From Planctopirus ephydatiae (lineage in GTDB: Bacteria; Planctomycetota; Planctomycetia; Planctomycetales; Planctomycetaceae): a stretch of 64,000 bases of DNA. The notes beneath the pieces were generated by a model. The model worked only from the letters and a program-made list of their open reading frames with translations, had not been told where the DNA came from and ran no database searches. The DNA is taken from positions 1,488,001 through 1,552,000 of the forward strand of contig NZ_CP036299.1 in assembly GCF_007752345.1 (NCBI RefSeq). The letters are read 5' to 3'. Shown piece by piece: positions 30,101 through 37,922 of this stretch. Both the position numbers and the translations under genes were made by a program. How positions within the stretch are numbered: the stretch's first letter is position 1; every line of letters begins with the position of its first letter.

Positions 30101-31074
30101 CCTTTGCCATCACTGGATGTCCCCACACTTCGAATGACACCCAGAACGCGGTCGCCATCCCGTTTTGCATCGGCCAGTCGCTTGAGGACAATCAGCCCGA
30201 CACCTTCACCCAGCATTGTGCCGTCTGAGTTCTGGCTGAATGGCCGGGCATCTCCTGTCGGAGAGAGTGCCGGTGTTTTGCTGAAGCACATGTACATGAA
30301 GATGTCATTGAAGGTATCGACACCTCCAGTGAGCACCATATCGCTTCGCCCCGCCTGCAGTTCGAGCAGAGCCAGGTGTAACGCGCTTAATGAACTGGCG
30401 CAGGCAGCATCGACCACGCAGTTTGTGCCCCACAAGTCGAGCTTATTGGCAATACGACCGGCAACAACATTTCCCAATAGTCCGGGGAACGAGTTTTCCT
30501 GCCAGGGGACATACGCTGCCGAGATGCGCTCGATGACATCCTGTGCCACCGAGGGGGCCACTCCCGCTTCTTCGAGAGCTCGTTTCCAGTGCGGATGCCC
30601 CAGTCGAGCACCCAGTGGAATGACCATTTCGAGAGTACCGGTGACTCCGAGAATGCACGAAACCCGCGATCTGTTGAAAGCGCGTTCCTGCCCGTAACCT
30701 GCGTTATCCAGCGCTCTTTTGGCGGCCACCAACCCCAACAGCTGGGAGGTATCAATCGCTTCGAGATTGTTAGGTGAGATGCCGAATTCGAGAGGGTCGA
30801 AATCGACGGCCTTCAAAAATCCCCCCCTGCGGGCGTAGGTTCGATCAGGAGATTTCGGGTCGGCATGGAAATAGTCGTCGATATTCCAGTGTGTCTCGGG
30901 AATCTCGCGAATGCAGTCGACACCACGCCGGATATTTGACCAGAACTCCTCTGCGCTGGCCGCTTCCGGAAACAGACACGAAAGACCGATGACCGCAATC
31001 GGTTCTTGAGCCGTGCCAGAGTGCTGTGGTGTGGTCGCAAGGTAAGACATTGTCGAACGAGCCATGCCAGTCAT
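24181..31074 (-). CDS. PfaA/HglE-like type I polyketide (lipid) megasynthase, KS-AT-ACP-ACP-KR-DH
   Basis: The protein has 2297 residues. The ketosynthase (about 24-470) has active Cys in DAACASSL (~221) and His in EAHGTGTKVGD and GSVKSQVGHTKAAAG. The acyltransferase (about 605-900) has FPGQGSQYPG and nucleophile Ser in GHSYGE (~715). A Pro/Ala/Gln-rich linker is followed by two nearly identical acyl carrier proteins (about 1225-1300 and 1335-1410), each with LGIDSIK. A ketoreductase (about 1690-1990) has SGGARGVTMEAAL and the Rossmann/active-site region SSFTGRYGRTGQADYA. A C-terminal hot-dog dehydratase (from about 2005) has HPFLDDHVIGG. This order is that of PfaA of polyunsaturated fatty acid synthases and is close to heterocyst-glycolipid synthases. 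It should build a long acyl chain on malonyl units. Carrier proteins need a phosphopantetheinyl transferase not seen here. It lies 52 bases downstream of pfaD, in one operon. Confidence 0.92.
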   Translation of the reverse strand: MTGMARSTMSYLATTPQHSGTAQEPIAVIGLSCLFPEAASAEEFWSNIRRGVDCIREIPETHWNIDDYFHADPKSPDRTYARRGGFLKAVDFDPLEFGISPNNLEAIDTSQLLGLVAAKRALDNAGYGQERAFNRSRVSCILGVTGTLEMVIPLGARLGHPHWKRALEEAGVAPSVAQDVIERISAAYVPWQENSFPGLLGNVVAGRIANKLDLWGTNCVVDAACASSLSALHLALLELQAGRSDMVLTGGVDTFNDIFMYMCFSKTPALSPTGDARPFSQNSDGTMLGEGVGLIVLKRLADAKRDGDRVLGVIRSVGTSSDGKGTAVYAPKAEGQIRCLEDAYQQAGISPHEIDLVEAHGTGTKVGDATEIKGLTTIFEAAARTVAGEEKSAWCAVGSVKSQVGHTKAAAGIASLIKVLLALHHEVLPPTIKVDQPADALRSNSGDRQSPFYVNIQSRPWLPGLNRKRRAGVSAFGFGGSNFHCVMEEAPAECRPPRQPGWDGQIQLLTFSGPDEDQLIRTINEFLAQVCRSPKTIRKLASQLRSQFRAQDLCRLTMVADLSSTDWQTLATRAIEQIVRTRQSPLEATVQWTLPEGVAYSRGFATGSIGLLFPGQGSQYPGMLRDLACLFPEMRDVLAAANHAFVDAPRTGNRAFSWALSDAIYPVNVWNDEARALAITRLKATDVAQPALGAVSLGGWRVLQRFGIRPTAVAGHSYGELTALCAAGRFSPEELYRLSMLRGQLMAEGELQPGGMLAIHASSEVVEQALRELNLELVIANHNSPSQVVISGRLDQITRAGELLGQRNLRGKQLAVAAAFHSPLVAQAAHKFRPALEQIPFHGGSIPVYANSSAKVYPQEADAARELLASQLARPVHFVDEIRAMYQSGVRTFIEVGPGHVLTGLVSSILSGQPHQALALDSSQGRRRGEWDLAWLLGQLAVSGHDLQLAHWDAPTLWSNHHLPEPREGTIPICGANYTRPKPPLPVKMKVPEPVQIPASSSDLLRANLTDVIRPTPQGPCEVVNSHASLVSAESSRPPEGYSNAAELSSTAASLNSSAFGLNSSEELIIANAPAHNAQIRQTLPLNYPVQIKDSSPVASYLETLQAIQQQTALAHQTFLAQQQQALQLLTQLIQHVPAASPNGSMTSPATQALAAPLPPAMPPIVIPAGPATTISAIPPVAVLPSAPPMITPAQPVVSAVVPAAVPVPVPAPVPVVAPPAGKTNSELAASLLEVVSEKTGYPKEMLQLKMSLDHDLGIDSIKRVEILSAMQERFPNLPAVSPEQLGSLQTLADVVAAYPQSTTGTAPAVAQIPQDLAPQEPTSSRSQTSSVGESNGLAASLLEVVAEKTGYPKEMLQLRMSLDHDLGIDSIKRVEILSAMQERFPNLPVVSPEQLGSLQTLADVVAAYPETTAAGAPENTHELKKNTSSDALGSSGLIVESTHKEKELPPTAIAGSTKAMPREVRFPEPHTLQRGLLKTVAIAPAGERRTKDRFRHEVWITDDGLGESGLSRALSSALINQGIASRIVPQTATLQGAPAVNIPDILSGLIILPSAAAQDPLINLWQNLEWLQQVSSALRKDITSGERRLLGGVVRLNGHFGVLDANAPGHIVSPESGGLTGLIKTARHEWPEVTARVFDIGQLPPSEAAPQLVEELLATGPLETGIAQFPGGSPVEVQVEWNTLDVQAASAQAIPVLTTGDLVVVSGGARGVTMEAALETGKALGTTMVLLGRTPPPELSATTNGNDQPLTEIEFRQQIMSENPVGWTPRMVADEARLRLAQQELRTNLHRFAKAGVRAVYRQLDVSNPSSVRQVLAEIVASMGPIRGLIHGAGVIADARIERKTREQFEDVMRVKVQGLKHLLAAIDPSQLRMLGLFSSFTGRYGRTGQADYAIANEILNKQARAWAAQHPECHVTSWNWGPWDGGMVNDQLRAIFAKEQVGLIPLREGASIFASEYCQSTERPVEIVVLAPVQPTAAASLVESETPIEKTKPVVASRQGFDRLLSVNDHPFLDDHVIGGKAVLPLAIMLEWIAHGAAHLSPGMALSGFENVKVMKGVRLSSHELAQLKVQLEPFAEADSPRHTSGWVQPWHARLNSEATGRTLLHATADVIMTGQTIDPPPLTTTNELRGDSFDRSILPADLYQEWLFHGPLMQGIEQVLTCNEQQVSVISRVAEAPRLWMHKPHRHSWLIDPLVLDVVFQMAIVWAWQQRGMPSLPTGIRRIELLQRKWPAEGVIVTCRIKKATAHVVSMDGEILNRQGQILARLEGVDSLMDASLKPAFAARSLSHGQLLNR
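26849..27063 (-). repeat. Tandem ACP-coding DNA repeat, second ACP
   Basis: This 215-base unit matches 27179-27393 at equal length, with about 23 differences counted by eye (roughly 89% identity). It encodes the downstream carrier domain of the megasynthase. Confidence 0.85.
27179..27393 (-). repeat. Tandem ACP-coding DNA repeat, first ACP
   Basis: Partner of 26849-27063. The 115-base spacer between the units encodes an Ala/Pro/Gln/Ser-rich linker. Confidence 0.85.
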
Positions 31075-31126
31075 TTAATCTTCGGTATCAGGACAGAATG
31101 CAAATTATCGATTGTGATCACATCCA

Positions 31127-32755
31127 TCAGTTGATCAAGTCGAGAAGTGTTTGTCTCTCCTGAGGGATAACTCTCTGCCAATCAGGATGAACAGGAAAGC
31201 CTGTCCATTGCAAGGCATTGGCTCGCTGCACATAGGCTGCTCCGTAGAGCAGATTCAAAGCGACAGTGCTTACTTTTCTGGCCGGAGGTTCAGCGAGGAA
31301 CGTGCCCTTCGTCCATTCATTAAAGGCTCCCATCGAAGGGCCGCACCAGATCTGGTAGTCGAGTCGGCGTTCTGGCAAGCCTTGATTCGCCCAGCGTGAA
31401 GACTGGCCCAGATACCAGCGGAAAATCAACGCCATTTTATGTTTTGGCTCTTTTTCAGCACGTTCAAGCTGACGTGGGTCCCGTCTGGTGAAGAATTCGA
31501 CGGTCTGTTGCCACACGTGGTCGAGTGTGGTCTGGAACATCGTCTTTTCGATCTGCTGACGTTCAGCGACTGGGATATCATCAACCGAAGCATAGGTGCG
31601 ATAGAGTTCGTGCAGCTTGGTGGCTCGCATGGCGAACATAGTGCCCCGTCGCAAGACCTGCAGCTTAACGCCCATCTCGAACATGTCGGCAGCCGGTGCC
31701 ATAATGCAGTCGGCCTGCTGAGCTTCGGCTAACAGTTTTCGCACGACATCGCTGGTTCCGGATTCCACACATGCCTGATGAACAGAGCCCACCATCACAT
31801 AGGCGGCACCCATCAGATAGGCAGCGGCTGTCGATTGGGGTGTGGCAATCCCCCCGGCGGCACCGACTCGCACTGGTTCGGCAAACTTGAATTCATCCTG
31901 AAGGCGATCGCGCAGGGCAATCAGCGAAGGCAGCAGCGATACCAGCGGGCGGTTATCCGTATGGCCACCCGAATCGGCTTCAGCAGTCACATCCTGAGCG
32001 ACAGGAATATAGGCCGCCAGACGTCCCTGTTCTTCGGTCAGCACTCCCGTTGAGACCATGTGGGCCACGAGCTTAGGAGGTGCGGGGGACATGAATTTCG
32101 TAGCGACTTCCACGCGAGAAACTTTTGCGACGACACGGTTGGGGACCACGATTTCGTGTCCACGCTGATGCACACCGGAGAGCCGATATCGAATGATATT
32201 GGGTGTCAGATCCAGGAATGCAGAAGCCTCGACCAGCCGGACATTTCGCCGGAGATACAGATCTGTCACAGCCGCTTCGAGCCGCGGTTCACTGGGGCTG
32301 TGAATCAAATTTGCGCCCCATGGCTTCCCGCCACAATTCTGCTCCAGCCTGGTCAGGGCCTGTTCAACACGTTCGGGCGAAAGACCGGCTGCCCCAAAAA
32401 TCCCCAGCATGCCCGACTGAGCCATTTCTTCCACAATGGATTCGGAACCAATCCCTGCCGCCATGGCACCGGACATGTAGGCATATCTGACGCCATGATA
32501 TTGCCTGAAGGCGGCCGAGCCCAGTTGGTCAGGGTGGAGTGCCGGAATGATTCCTAGTAAATGCCCTTTCGCGGATCCATGCCAGGGTTCGATGCGATAG
32601 TCCTGAGGTGCAGAATCGGGTTCATGGGCGTTCACTGACAATGGCCAGTTGAGCCGTGCCAGAAGCTGGGCCACGGCTTGAGGTTCACGAGGTGAGGCCC
32701 AGGCTGCAGAAGGATTTCCTGCCGAGGGTCGTGGGCCAGCCGATGTTGTCGTCAT
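31127..32755 (-). CDS. pfaD: PfaD-family enoyl reductase (FMN-dependent, nitronate monooxygenase-like)
   Basis: A 542-residue protein of the PfaD family, the trans-acting enoyl reductase of PUFA synthases, with a flavin-binding TIM barrel. Landmarks are YAYMSGAMAAGIGSESIV, MLGIFGAAGLSPERVEQAL, GANLIHSPSEPRLE, VVPNRVVAKVSRVEVA, VRVGAAGGIATPQSTAAAYL with the phosphate-binding MGAAYVMVGSVHQACVESGT, and the C-terminal IFRWYLGQSSRWANQG. The start at 32755 is preferred over an in-frame Met 26 codons further up, which has no ribosome-binding site. It is the first gene of the operon with the megasynthase, which lacks its own ER domain, so the two probably act together to saturate selected double bonds of the chain. 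Confidence 0.93.
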   Translation of the reverse strand: MTTTSAGPRPSAGNPSAAWASPREPQAVAQLLARLNWPLSVNAHEPDSAPQDYRIEPWHGSAKGHLLGIIPALHPDQLGSAAFRQYHGVRYAYMSGAMAAGIGSESIVEEMAQSGMLGIFGAAGLSPERVEQALTRLEQNCGGKPWGANLIHSPSEPRLEAAVTDLYLRRNVRLVEASAFLDLTPNIIRYRLSGVHQRGHEIVVPNRVVAKVSRVEVATKFMSPAPPKLVAHMVSTGVLTEEQGRLAAYIPVAQDVTAEADSGGHTDNRPLVSLLPSLIALRDRLQDEFKFAEPVRVGAAGGIATPQSTAAAYLMGAAYVMVGSVHQACVESGTSDVVRKLLAEAQQADCIMAPAADMFEMGVKLQVLRRGTMFAMRATKLHELYRTYASVDDIPVAERQQIEKTMFQTTLDHVWQQTVEFFTRRDPRQLERAEKEPKHKMALIFRWYLGQSSRWANQGLPERRLDYQIWCGPSMGAFNEWTKGTFLAEPPARKVSTVALNLLYGAAYVQRANALQWTGFPVHPDWQRVIPQERQTLLDLIN

Positions 32756-33290
32756 GCTTCTCGTATCCACCGAACTCTGAGAAGTTTCAGAGCATCGCTC
32801 GATTACCAATCCAATGTCAGCCGTGACGAACATCTGGCGGCGTCATGTCTGCCAGTGAATTTTGCAGAAGTCGAACACCAGGGAGAGTGACTTTCACTCA
32901 GTCATTTACCCGGTAACGTCTCAGGAGTCTTTGAGCAGAGCGTTCCTGTCAGGTAATTGGCGTAGACTTTGCGGACGCCATTATACGTCCTGAGTGGGAC
33001 AACGCACCTCTCAGAATCCTCTGTGGGAAGCCTCTTTCTGGAATTCCTCTGTCGATCAACTCCGGTTGTAGGAACCAGCCGGGATTTTGTGAAGTTGGGC
33101 AGAGAATTCCCAATTTGCAACCGCTCGCTGGCGAGTCTTCACTCGTCGTGATTGTCACAATCTGGCATGATCGTGACGAACGCTTACCGTAACTGTATCT
33201 GGGGGTATGCGTTTCTGTGGGATTGTGAATACTCCCGATTCATGAATGACATCGATCGGGGCAGATTGTGAACGCTGATGGTGCGATCTG
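32756..33290. other. Intergenic region, no gene seen
   Basis: 535 bases between the divergent pfaD (minus) and a plus-strand small gene. The promoter of the pfaD operon must lie here. No coding frame is convincing. A short inverted repeat GTCAC/GTGAC around 33155-33178 could be a protein site, but is weak. Confidence 0.4.
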
Positions 33291-33746
33291 ATGACCTGGC
33301 GAACGTTCTTGGCGAATGCTTTCGCCATACCGCGAAAGCCTCCATTATCCGCGGAAGATCGGGCGCTTTCGGCCTGGGTCGCTCAGGAACTGAAGCGGAG
33401 AAACCTCGACGTTCCGGCCATTCTGGTGGTTGAATCGTGCCAACCACTCGCGGGAATTGCCGCCCAGCTCATGATCTTTCTGGAGCCGAGCTTATCTCTG
33501 TTCATGCGACCAGTTGATATTGGCAGGTTTCGGGAATTCATCGAGAAAGAAGGGGCGCTGGATGATCTGGTCGGGCGACTGCAAGGCCAGCCCGCAGTCG
33601 AGGTTAGCGATTCAAAATCAAAAGATCAGACAGAAGCCAATTCGGAGCCTTCTCGACTGCCGCAGACTTCCAGCAACTCAGAGTCAATCAACTCTTCGGG
33701 TGACTCATCATCAGCCGTTTCTGACGAAACCACCGAGAGGCCATAA
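33291..33746 (+). CDS. Conserved-looking small protein, unknown function
   Basis: A 151-residue protein. Residues 20-100 form an ordered core: ALSAWVAQELKRRNLDVPAI, LVVESCQPLAGIAAQLMIFL and EKEGALDDLVGRL. This resembles a planctomycete protein type in which a 'P-A-x-x-x-x-E-x-x-x-P-L' segment and a terminal 'I/L-x-x-L-x-x-R-L/I' occur. I recall that pattern but cannot verify it here. The last 45 residues are a disordered Ser/Glu/Asn-rich tail. The 3' end overlaps the opposite-strand gene 33626-34039 by 121 bases. No clear ribosome-binding site precedes the ATG. Confidence 0.6.
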   Translation: MTWRTFLANAFAIPRKPPLSAEDRALSAWVAQELKRRNLDVPAILVVESCQPLAGIAAQLMIFLEPSLSLFMRPVDIGRFREFIEKEGALDDLVGRLQGQPAVEVSDSKSKDQTEANSEPSRLPQTSSNSESINSSGDSSSAVSDETTERP

Positions 33747-34039
33747 CCCAGGGCCTGACGACCTTCGGGAGTCAGTTGATAGCGCAGACCATGCTGTGCT
33801 TCCGCAAGTTCAAATCGAATGAGCCCCCAGGCGATCAACTTCCCGTGCCCGGCAGAAAGAGCAGCAGGCTCCATGCATTCAAGGCTGGAGATCCGCGGGA
33901 TCCAGGTCTCTGTCACCCCGTTCGCAAGTTTCTGGGGCTGATAAGCCTCAAGCAGCCTTCGTAACTCTGGCTGCTGGCCAATGAGTTGGGAAGGCATGCC
34001 CAAAAGATCCACGAGTTCGACAGAAACATGGGATTTCAT
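33626..34039 (-). CDS. Hypothetical protein, possibly winged-helix-like
   Basis: A 137-residue protein with an ordered N-terminal part. One segment reads HGKLIAWGLIRFELAEAQHG then LRYQLTPEGRQAL, a 'short helix, beta-wing, TPEGR.AL' pattern of the sort found at the end of winged-helix DNA-binding domains. The last 35 residues are acidic and Ser-rich (SSETADDESPEEL). It converges with 33291-33746 and overlaps its 3' end by 121 bases, both in their disordered tails. The start site is not strongly supported, and the resemblance is suggestive only. Confidence 0.5.
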   Translation of the reverse strand: MKSHVSVELVDLLGMPSQLIGQQPELRRLLEAYQPQKLANGVTETWIPRISSLECMEPAALSAGHGKLIAWGLIRFELAEAQHGLRYQLTPEGRQALGYGLSVVSSETADDESPEELIDSELLEVCGSREGSELASV

Positions 34040-34201
34040 GCCGTTCGTATCGACCGGAGTCTGTCGATGGCAATGGTTTGCCTCATGACCGTGATTTAAC
34101 AGTCATGAGGCATGCAACCGGCAAATTCGGATTGATCCGAGCAAGCCCGACCCCAACAGCACGAATGCCGATGGGTTGGATGGGGCAGGAATCGCCAGAG
34201 A

Positions 34202-35323
34202 TCAGACGTTTTCAGCTTTGAGAAGCATGGCTTCGATTGCCAGTCCAGGGCCAAAACCGAGGGCGACAACCGGGCCATTGATTTTTTCTTCACGCATTCT
34301 GTCGAGTACGAACAGAATCGTTGAAGAGGACATGTTGCCGTGCTTTTCGAGGACTTCGCGGGCAGGGGCGACATGGCTGTTTGAGAGTGAAAGTGCAGCC
34401 AGGCATGAATCGAGAATTCGCGGACCACCCGGGTGAATGGCCCAACCAGCGATATCCTTGATGGTGAGTCCTTCGCGAGCAAGGAAAGGAGTCAGCCAGC
34501 TGACGAGGTTTTCCTCAATCAGTGCAGGAACTTTTTGCGAGAGAGTCATTTCGAAGCCATGATTTCCAATCCGCCAGCTCATCGCGAACTTGGTGTTGGG
34601 CACCAGGAACGAGCCACTGCGGATCAGTTGATAGGCTGGCTTTCGATCCTCAATCTTCGAAGATCGGCAAATGACGGCTCCAGAACCATCCGCAAAGAGT
34701 GCATTGGCAATCACTTTATCGGTTGTCCAGCCATAATGGTGGTGCAGGCTGCAGAGTTCGACAGAGCACATCAGAACGACGGCATCGGGATCAGAAGCAG
34801 TGTATCCATGAGCGACACGCAGACCGTTAAATGAGCCGTGGCAACCCATGAAGCCGACGTGAGTTCGTGAGGTATTGCGGTTGAGGCCCAGTTCTTCAAT
34901 CAGGCCCATGTCCACGCCGGGAGAATTAAATCCACTGCAGGAAACCGTCACTATGTGCGTGATCTCTCTGGCGTCCTGGCCTGCATCCCGGAGTGCAGCG
35001 ACAGATGATTTGATGGCCAGTGGTAAGGCATGCTGCTCGTATTGCCTCATGCGTTCCTGCGTGGAGGGCCCGTAATCTTCTTCGTTCTCGCGTTCGTAAA
35101 AGAAGAATTCATCTCGATCGTCGGCTCGAATGAAATCTTCTGGTTCCGCACCGACTAGAACAGAGCCGCGATGTTTGACGCCTGATCCCTGATAGATCAT
35201 TTCCATGACCCGGCGATGTTCATCGGAGTCGCAACAGGTGTTGCTCATGGCAGAGTAAGCATCCATTTGCGGGATTCGTGATGCGGGAGCAGCAGTCCCG
35301 ATTCCAGAAATGAGCATTGCCAT
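34202..35323 (-). CDS. Type III polyketide synthase (chalcone/stilbene or alkylresorcinol synthase family)
   Basis: A 373-residue thiolase-fold condensing enzyme that works on acyl-CoA starters and malonyl-CoA without an ACP. The full catalytic triad is visible: Cys161 in VGFMGCHGSFNG, His297 in WAIHPGGPRILD, and Asn330 in KHGNMSSSTILF. The GFGPG loop near residue 357 is present. Length (about 370-390) matches the family. The start at 35323 has GGAG 9 bases upstream. The product (alkylresorcinol, alkylpyrone or a phenolic) cannot be deduced from sequence. It stands between the pfaD/megasynthase operon and the divergent TetR-exporter cluster, so co-production or use of a long acyl chain from the megasynthase is plausible. 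That link is inference. Confidence 0.93.
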   Translation of the reverse strand: MAMLISGIGTAAPASRIPQMDAYSAMSNTCCDSDEHRRVMEMIYQGSGVKHRGSVLVGAEPEDFIRADDRDEFFFYERENEEDYGPSTQERMRQYEQHALPLAIKSSVAALRDAGQDAREITHIVTVSCSGFNSPGVDMGLIEELGLNRNTSRTHVGFMGCHGSFNGLRVAHGYTASDPDAVVLMCSVELCSLHHHYGWTTDKVIANALFADGSGAVICRSSKIEDRKPAYQLIRSGSFLVPNTKFAMSWRIGNHGFEMTLSQKVPALIEENLVSWLTPFLAREGLTIKDIAGWAIHPGGPRILDSCLAALSLSNSHVAPAREVLEKHGNMSSSTILFVLDRMREEKINGPVVALGFGPGLAIEAMLLKAENV

Positions 35324-35717
35324 AATCACTAACTCCGAAAAAAAGCACATGAGAAACGAAAACTTCGAGATTGTCTGGTGGACGCAACCAGCTCAGGAGA
35401 GAGACTGATATTTGCCAGCCGGGCAAGGTGAAGACTGAGTCAATACGACTTTTGAAAACCAGCCCCAGTGTAATCGCGATTTTCTTCGCAATCACTGTAA
35501 ACATTCCAGATTCTCTCATTTGCCAGAAAATCTGATCTTTATCAACTATCGACTTGCCAAGTGTGAAGACCCGCAGAATTCGCGAGTCAAAACCACATCA
35601 ACCGGCATGAAGGCTGCCCGCATGGCACAACCGGCGTAATGTGAAGCACCGGAAAAGAGATCGTTCCCTGTCGAACAGAGGTCAACGCAATGAGAGAAGG
35701 CATTCAGGGAGCATTAG

Positions 35718-35752
35718 TGCATGTTCTTAAATTTGAAGGTTTGGAACATGCA
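35718..35752. promoter_or_regulatory. Inverted repeat, possible protein-binding site
   Basis: TGCATGTTC (35718-35726) and GAACATGCA (35744-35752) are perfect 9-bp complements separated by 17 bases. They sit between the divergent type III PKS and TetR genes. Spacing suits a dimeric regulator or a small hairpin. Which applies is not known. Confidence 0.5.
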
Positions 35753-35808
35753 TTTCCTGCGAGGGTTACGTCGAAACAAAATCTTCGCACAAATTTTAAA
35801 ACAAGTGT

Positions 35809-35836
35809 TTGACATGTCGGGTCGATAGACTAGAAT
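35809..35836 (+). promoter_or_regulatory. Predicted sigma-70-type promoter of the TetR gene
   Basis: TTGACA (35809-35814), 16-base spacer, TAGAAT (35831-35836). The -35 box is a consensus match and the -10 differs at one base. It lies 37 bases upstream of the ATG at 35873. Confidence 0.75.
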
Positions 35837-35840
35837 AAAT

Positions 35841-35850
35841 CAAACGTTTG
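35841..35850. promoter_or_regulatory. Palindrome at the TetR promoter start site, likely operator
   Basis: CAAACGTTTG is a perfect 10-bp palindrome 4 bases after the -10 box, at the expected transcription start. A TetR-family repressor binding here would block its own transcription. This is an inferred autoregulation site. Confidence 0.55.
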
Positions 35851-35872
35851 TTTAGTTTTGTTGGAAAAAGTA

Positions 35873-36532
35873 ATGCCCCCCTCTTCGGATGATACCCGGA
35901 CCCGGCTGGTGGAAGCGGCTGGTCTGATGTTTGCGGATAAAGGATTTGATGCTGCGGGTGTCCGGGAGATTTGTCACGAAGCCAAGGCCAATGTGGCGGC
36001 CATCAAGTACTACTTTGGGGATAAACGCAGTCTTTACAAAGCTGTTCTCGAACATGTGCATGTCTGCAAGGAAAATCTTGGGCAGGTCATGGCGAGCGAT
36101 GAGTGGCAGGCTCAGGCACCACTGAACCAGTTGAAGTCTTTCATTCTCGAAATGGTCAAGGAGCATCTGGCAAGCCAGAAGCCGGCCTGGCACCTCGAAA
36201 TCATGCTCTGGGAAATGACCAGGCCCACTCCTGAGGGCAAAGAAGTGATTGAGCTGCAACTCCGCCCGATGGCCACGCATCTTAAGAAAATTCTCAGGCA
36301 GATTGTGGGAGATGATATCCCTGAAGAAACCATCTGGAAGTGCGGCTTCAGTATCGTGGGGCAGGTACTTTTTTACTACGTTCATCAGGCGATCGCCCGG
36401 CAATTGGCGGGGGACACTATTTACAATCAGCTCACGGTGGAGCAGATCGCCAGTCATATATATCAATTCTCAGTTGCGGGATTAGCAACGGTTGCCAACC
36501 GACCAGAACTGGTCACTCAAATCGATTTATAA
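35873..36532 (+). CDS. TetR-family transcriptional regulator (CecR-like C-terminal domain)
   Basis: A 219-residue protein. The N-terminal HTH is standard: RTRLVEAAGLMFADKGFDAA, then GVREICHEAKANVAAIKYYF, where 'ANVAAIKYYFGDK' is characteristic of the CecR/YbiH-type TetR branch. The remaining helices form the ligand-binding domain (ILEMVKEHLASQKP, EIMLWEMTRPTPEGKEVIE). In E. coli, CecR lies next to and controls an ABC exporter with a membrane-fusion partner. The same layout appears here: the DevC-DevA-DevB-like exporter begins 68 bases after its stop. GGAAA precedes the ATG. Confidence 0.9.
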   Translation: MPPSSDDTRTRLVEAAGLMFADKGFDAAGVREICHEAKANVAAIKYYFGDKRSLYKAVLEHVHVCKENLGQVMASDEWQAQAPLNQLKSFILEMVKEHLASQKPAWHLEIMLWEMTRPTPEGKEVIELQLRPMATHLKKILRQIVGDDIPEETIWKCGFSIVGQVLFYYVHQAIARQLAGDTIYNQLTVEQIASHIYQFSVAGLATVANRPELVTQIDL

Positions 36533-36600
36533 AGTTCAGTTTTGAAAACCGGAATGATTCTATAATCAGTTTTCTACACACAATTAATGGAGCACCAGTT

Positions 36601-37761
36601 ATGAACTGGGTGGCTTGGAAAATGCTCAATGGCGATCCCGTGAAATACCTCGGGACCGTCTTTGGTGTGGGCTTCGGCGTTCTCCTGATTGCCCAGCAAT
36701 GCTCGATCTTTGTGGGCATTATTCTCCGTACGGCAAATCCCATTGCTGATGTTCGAGAAGCTCAGATCTGGGTCATGGATCCTTATCTGCAGAATGCAGA
36801 CGAAATCAAACCTTTATCTGATAGTGATCTCTATCGGATCCGTGGCGTGGAAGGAGTTGATTGGGCGGTCAAAATCTATAAAGGACTGGCACGGGCTAAA
36901 ATCGAAACGGGAAACTTTCGCCAGGTGATTCTGATGGGGGTTGACGATCAATCGTTGATTGGTGCTCCCGTCAAAATGATTGAAGGAGATATACGCGATC
37001 TCAAGCGGCCGGATGCCATCGTGATGGATCAGTATGGATACAAATATCTCTGGCCGAACGAGCCGTTTAAGGTCGGTCGTGAGGTCGAAATGAATGATCG
37101 CCGGGCTGTGATTGTTGGGATTTGCGATGTTTCCGCACCATTTCAATCATTCCCGGTTGTGTTCACTCGATATTCACAGGCTGTTCAGTTTGTGGCCAGC
37201 GAACGCCAGCAGTTGTCATTTGTCGTGGCGGCTCCCCGTCAAGGATATCAGGTTGATGAAGTGTGTCGCCTGATAAATGAGCAGACACGCTCAATTGGCG
37301 AGAAATCGGGATTGATTGCCATGCCCTACCGTGAGTTTGTCTGGATCAATATCAAATACTATCTGGAGAATACTGGGATCCCTGTGAATTTCGGGATCAC
37401 GATCACCTTGGGCTTTATTGTCGGAACGGCGATTGCAGGGCAGACATTCTATTTATTTACAATTGAGAATCTGAAACAGTTTGGAGCGCTCAAAGCCATG
37501 GGGGTCACGAACTGGGGGATTGTGGGAATGATTGGCCTGCAGGCTTCTGTCGTGGGGGTGATTGGGCTTTCGATTGGTTTAGGATTGACGGCTCTCTTCT
37601 TTGTAGCGACGACCAGACTTTTACCCGATTTGCGCGGTTTGCATCTGATGTGGGAAATTGCCGGGGGAACGTGCCTGGCTGTGACTTTAATTATCTGTCT
37701 GGCAAGTGCATTAAGTCTGCGAAAAGTGTTAACTCTCGAACCTGCTGTGGTTTTCCGATAA
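36601..37761 (+). CDS. ABC exporter permease, DevC/FtsX-like
   Basis: A 386-residue permease. One membrane helix lies near the N-terminus (about residues 18-40) and a large extracytoplasmic domain follows (about 45-265, with a MacB-PCD-like pattern: ANPIADVREAQIWVMDPYLQ). Three helices close the protein (about 265-290, 310-345 and 350-378). ENLKQFGALKAMGVTNW is the FtsX/DevC coupling-helix motif. The start at 36601 has GGAG 8 bases upstream. It is the first gene of the export set with the ATPase and membrane-fusion genes. In cyanobacteria DevC forms the DevBCA exporter for heterocyst glycolipids. The substrate here is not proven. Confidence 0.85.
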   Translation: MNWVAWKMLNGDPVKYLGTVFGVGFGVLLIAQQCSIFVGIILRTANPIADVREAQIWVMDPYLQNADEIKPLSDSDLYRIRGVEGVDWAVKIYKGLARAKIETGNFRQVILMGVDDQSLIGAPVKMIEGDIRDLKRPDAIVMDQYGYKYLWPNEPFKVGREVEMNDRRAVIVGICDVSAPFQSFPVVFTRYSQAVQFVASERQQLSFVVAAPRQGYQVDEVCRLINEQTRSIGEKSGLIAMPYREFVWINIKYYLENTGIPVNFGITITLGFIVGTAIAGQTFYLFTIENLKQFGALKAMGVTNWGIVGMIGLQASVVGVIGLSIGLGLTALFFVATTRLLPDLRGLHLMWEIAGGTCLAVTLIICLASALSLRKVLTLEPAVVFR

Positions 37762-37922
37762 CAAGTCATCGCACTGGTGGCGAGAGAATAGTTTGTACAT
37801 GGAATCTGATTCAGTTGTGTTATTCATCGTTGTCGGCTTCTGCGTTCCGAGTCGATCGTTGTAATTCTGATAGATGCTGATGGGTGTAAGACTTTATCTG
37901 CGTGTTTGTTTGAGGGGTGTCG

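Larger units (their letters stand above)
35324..35872. other. Divergent intergenic region between type III PKS and TetR regulator
   Basis: 549 bases, no gene. It carries the TetR promoter and palindrome, and an inverted repeat upstream, all described separately. Confidence 0.6.
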
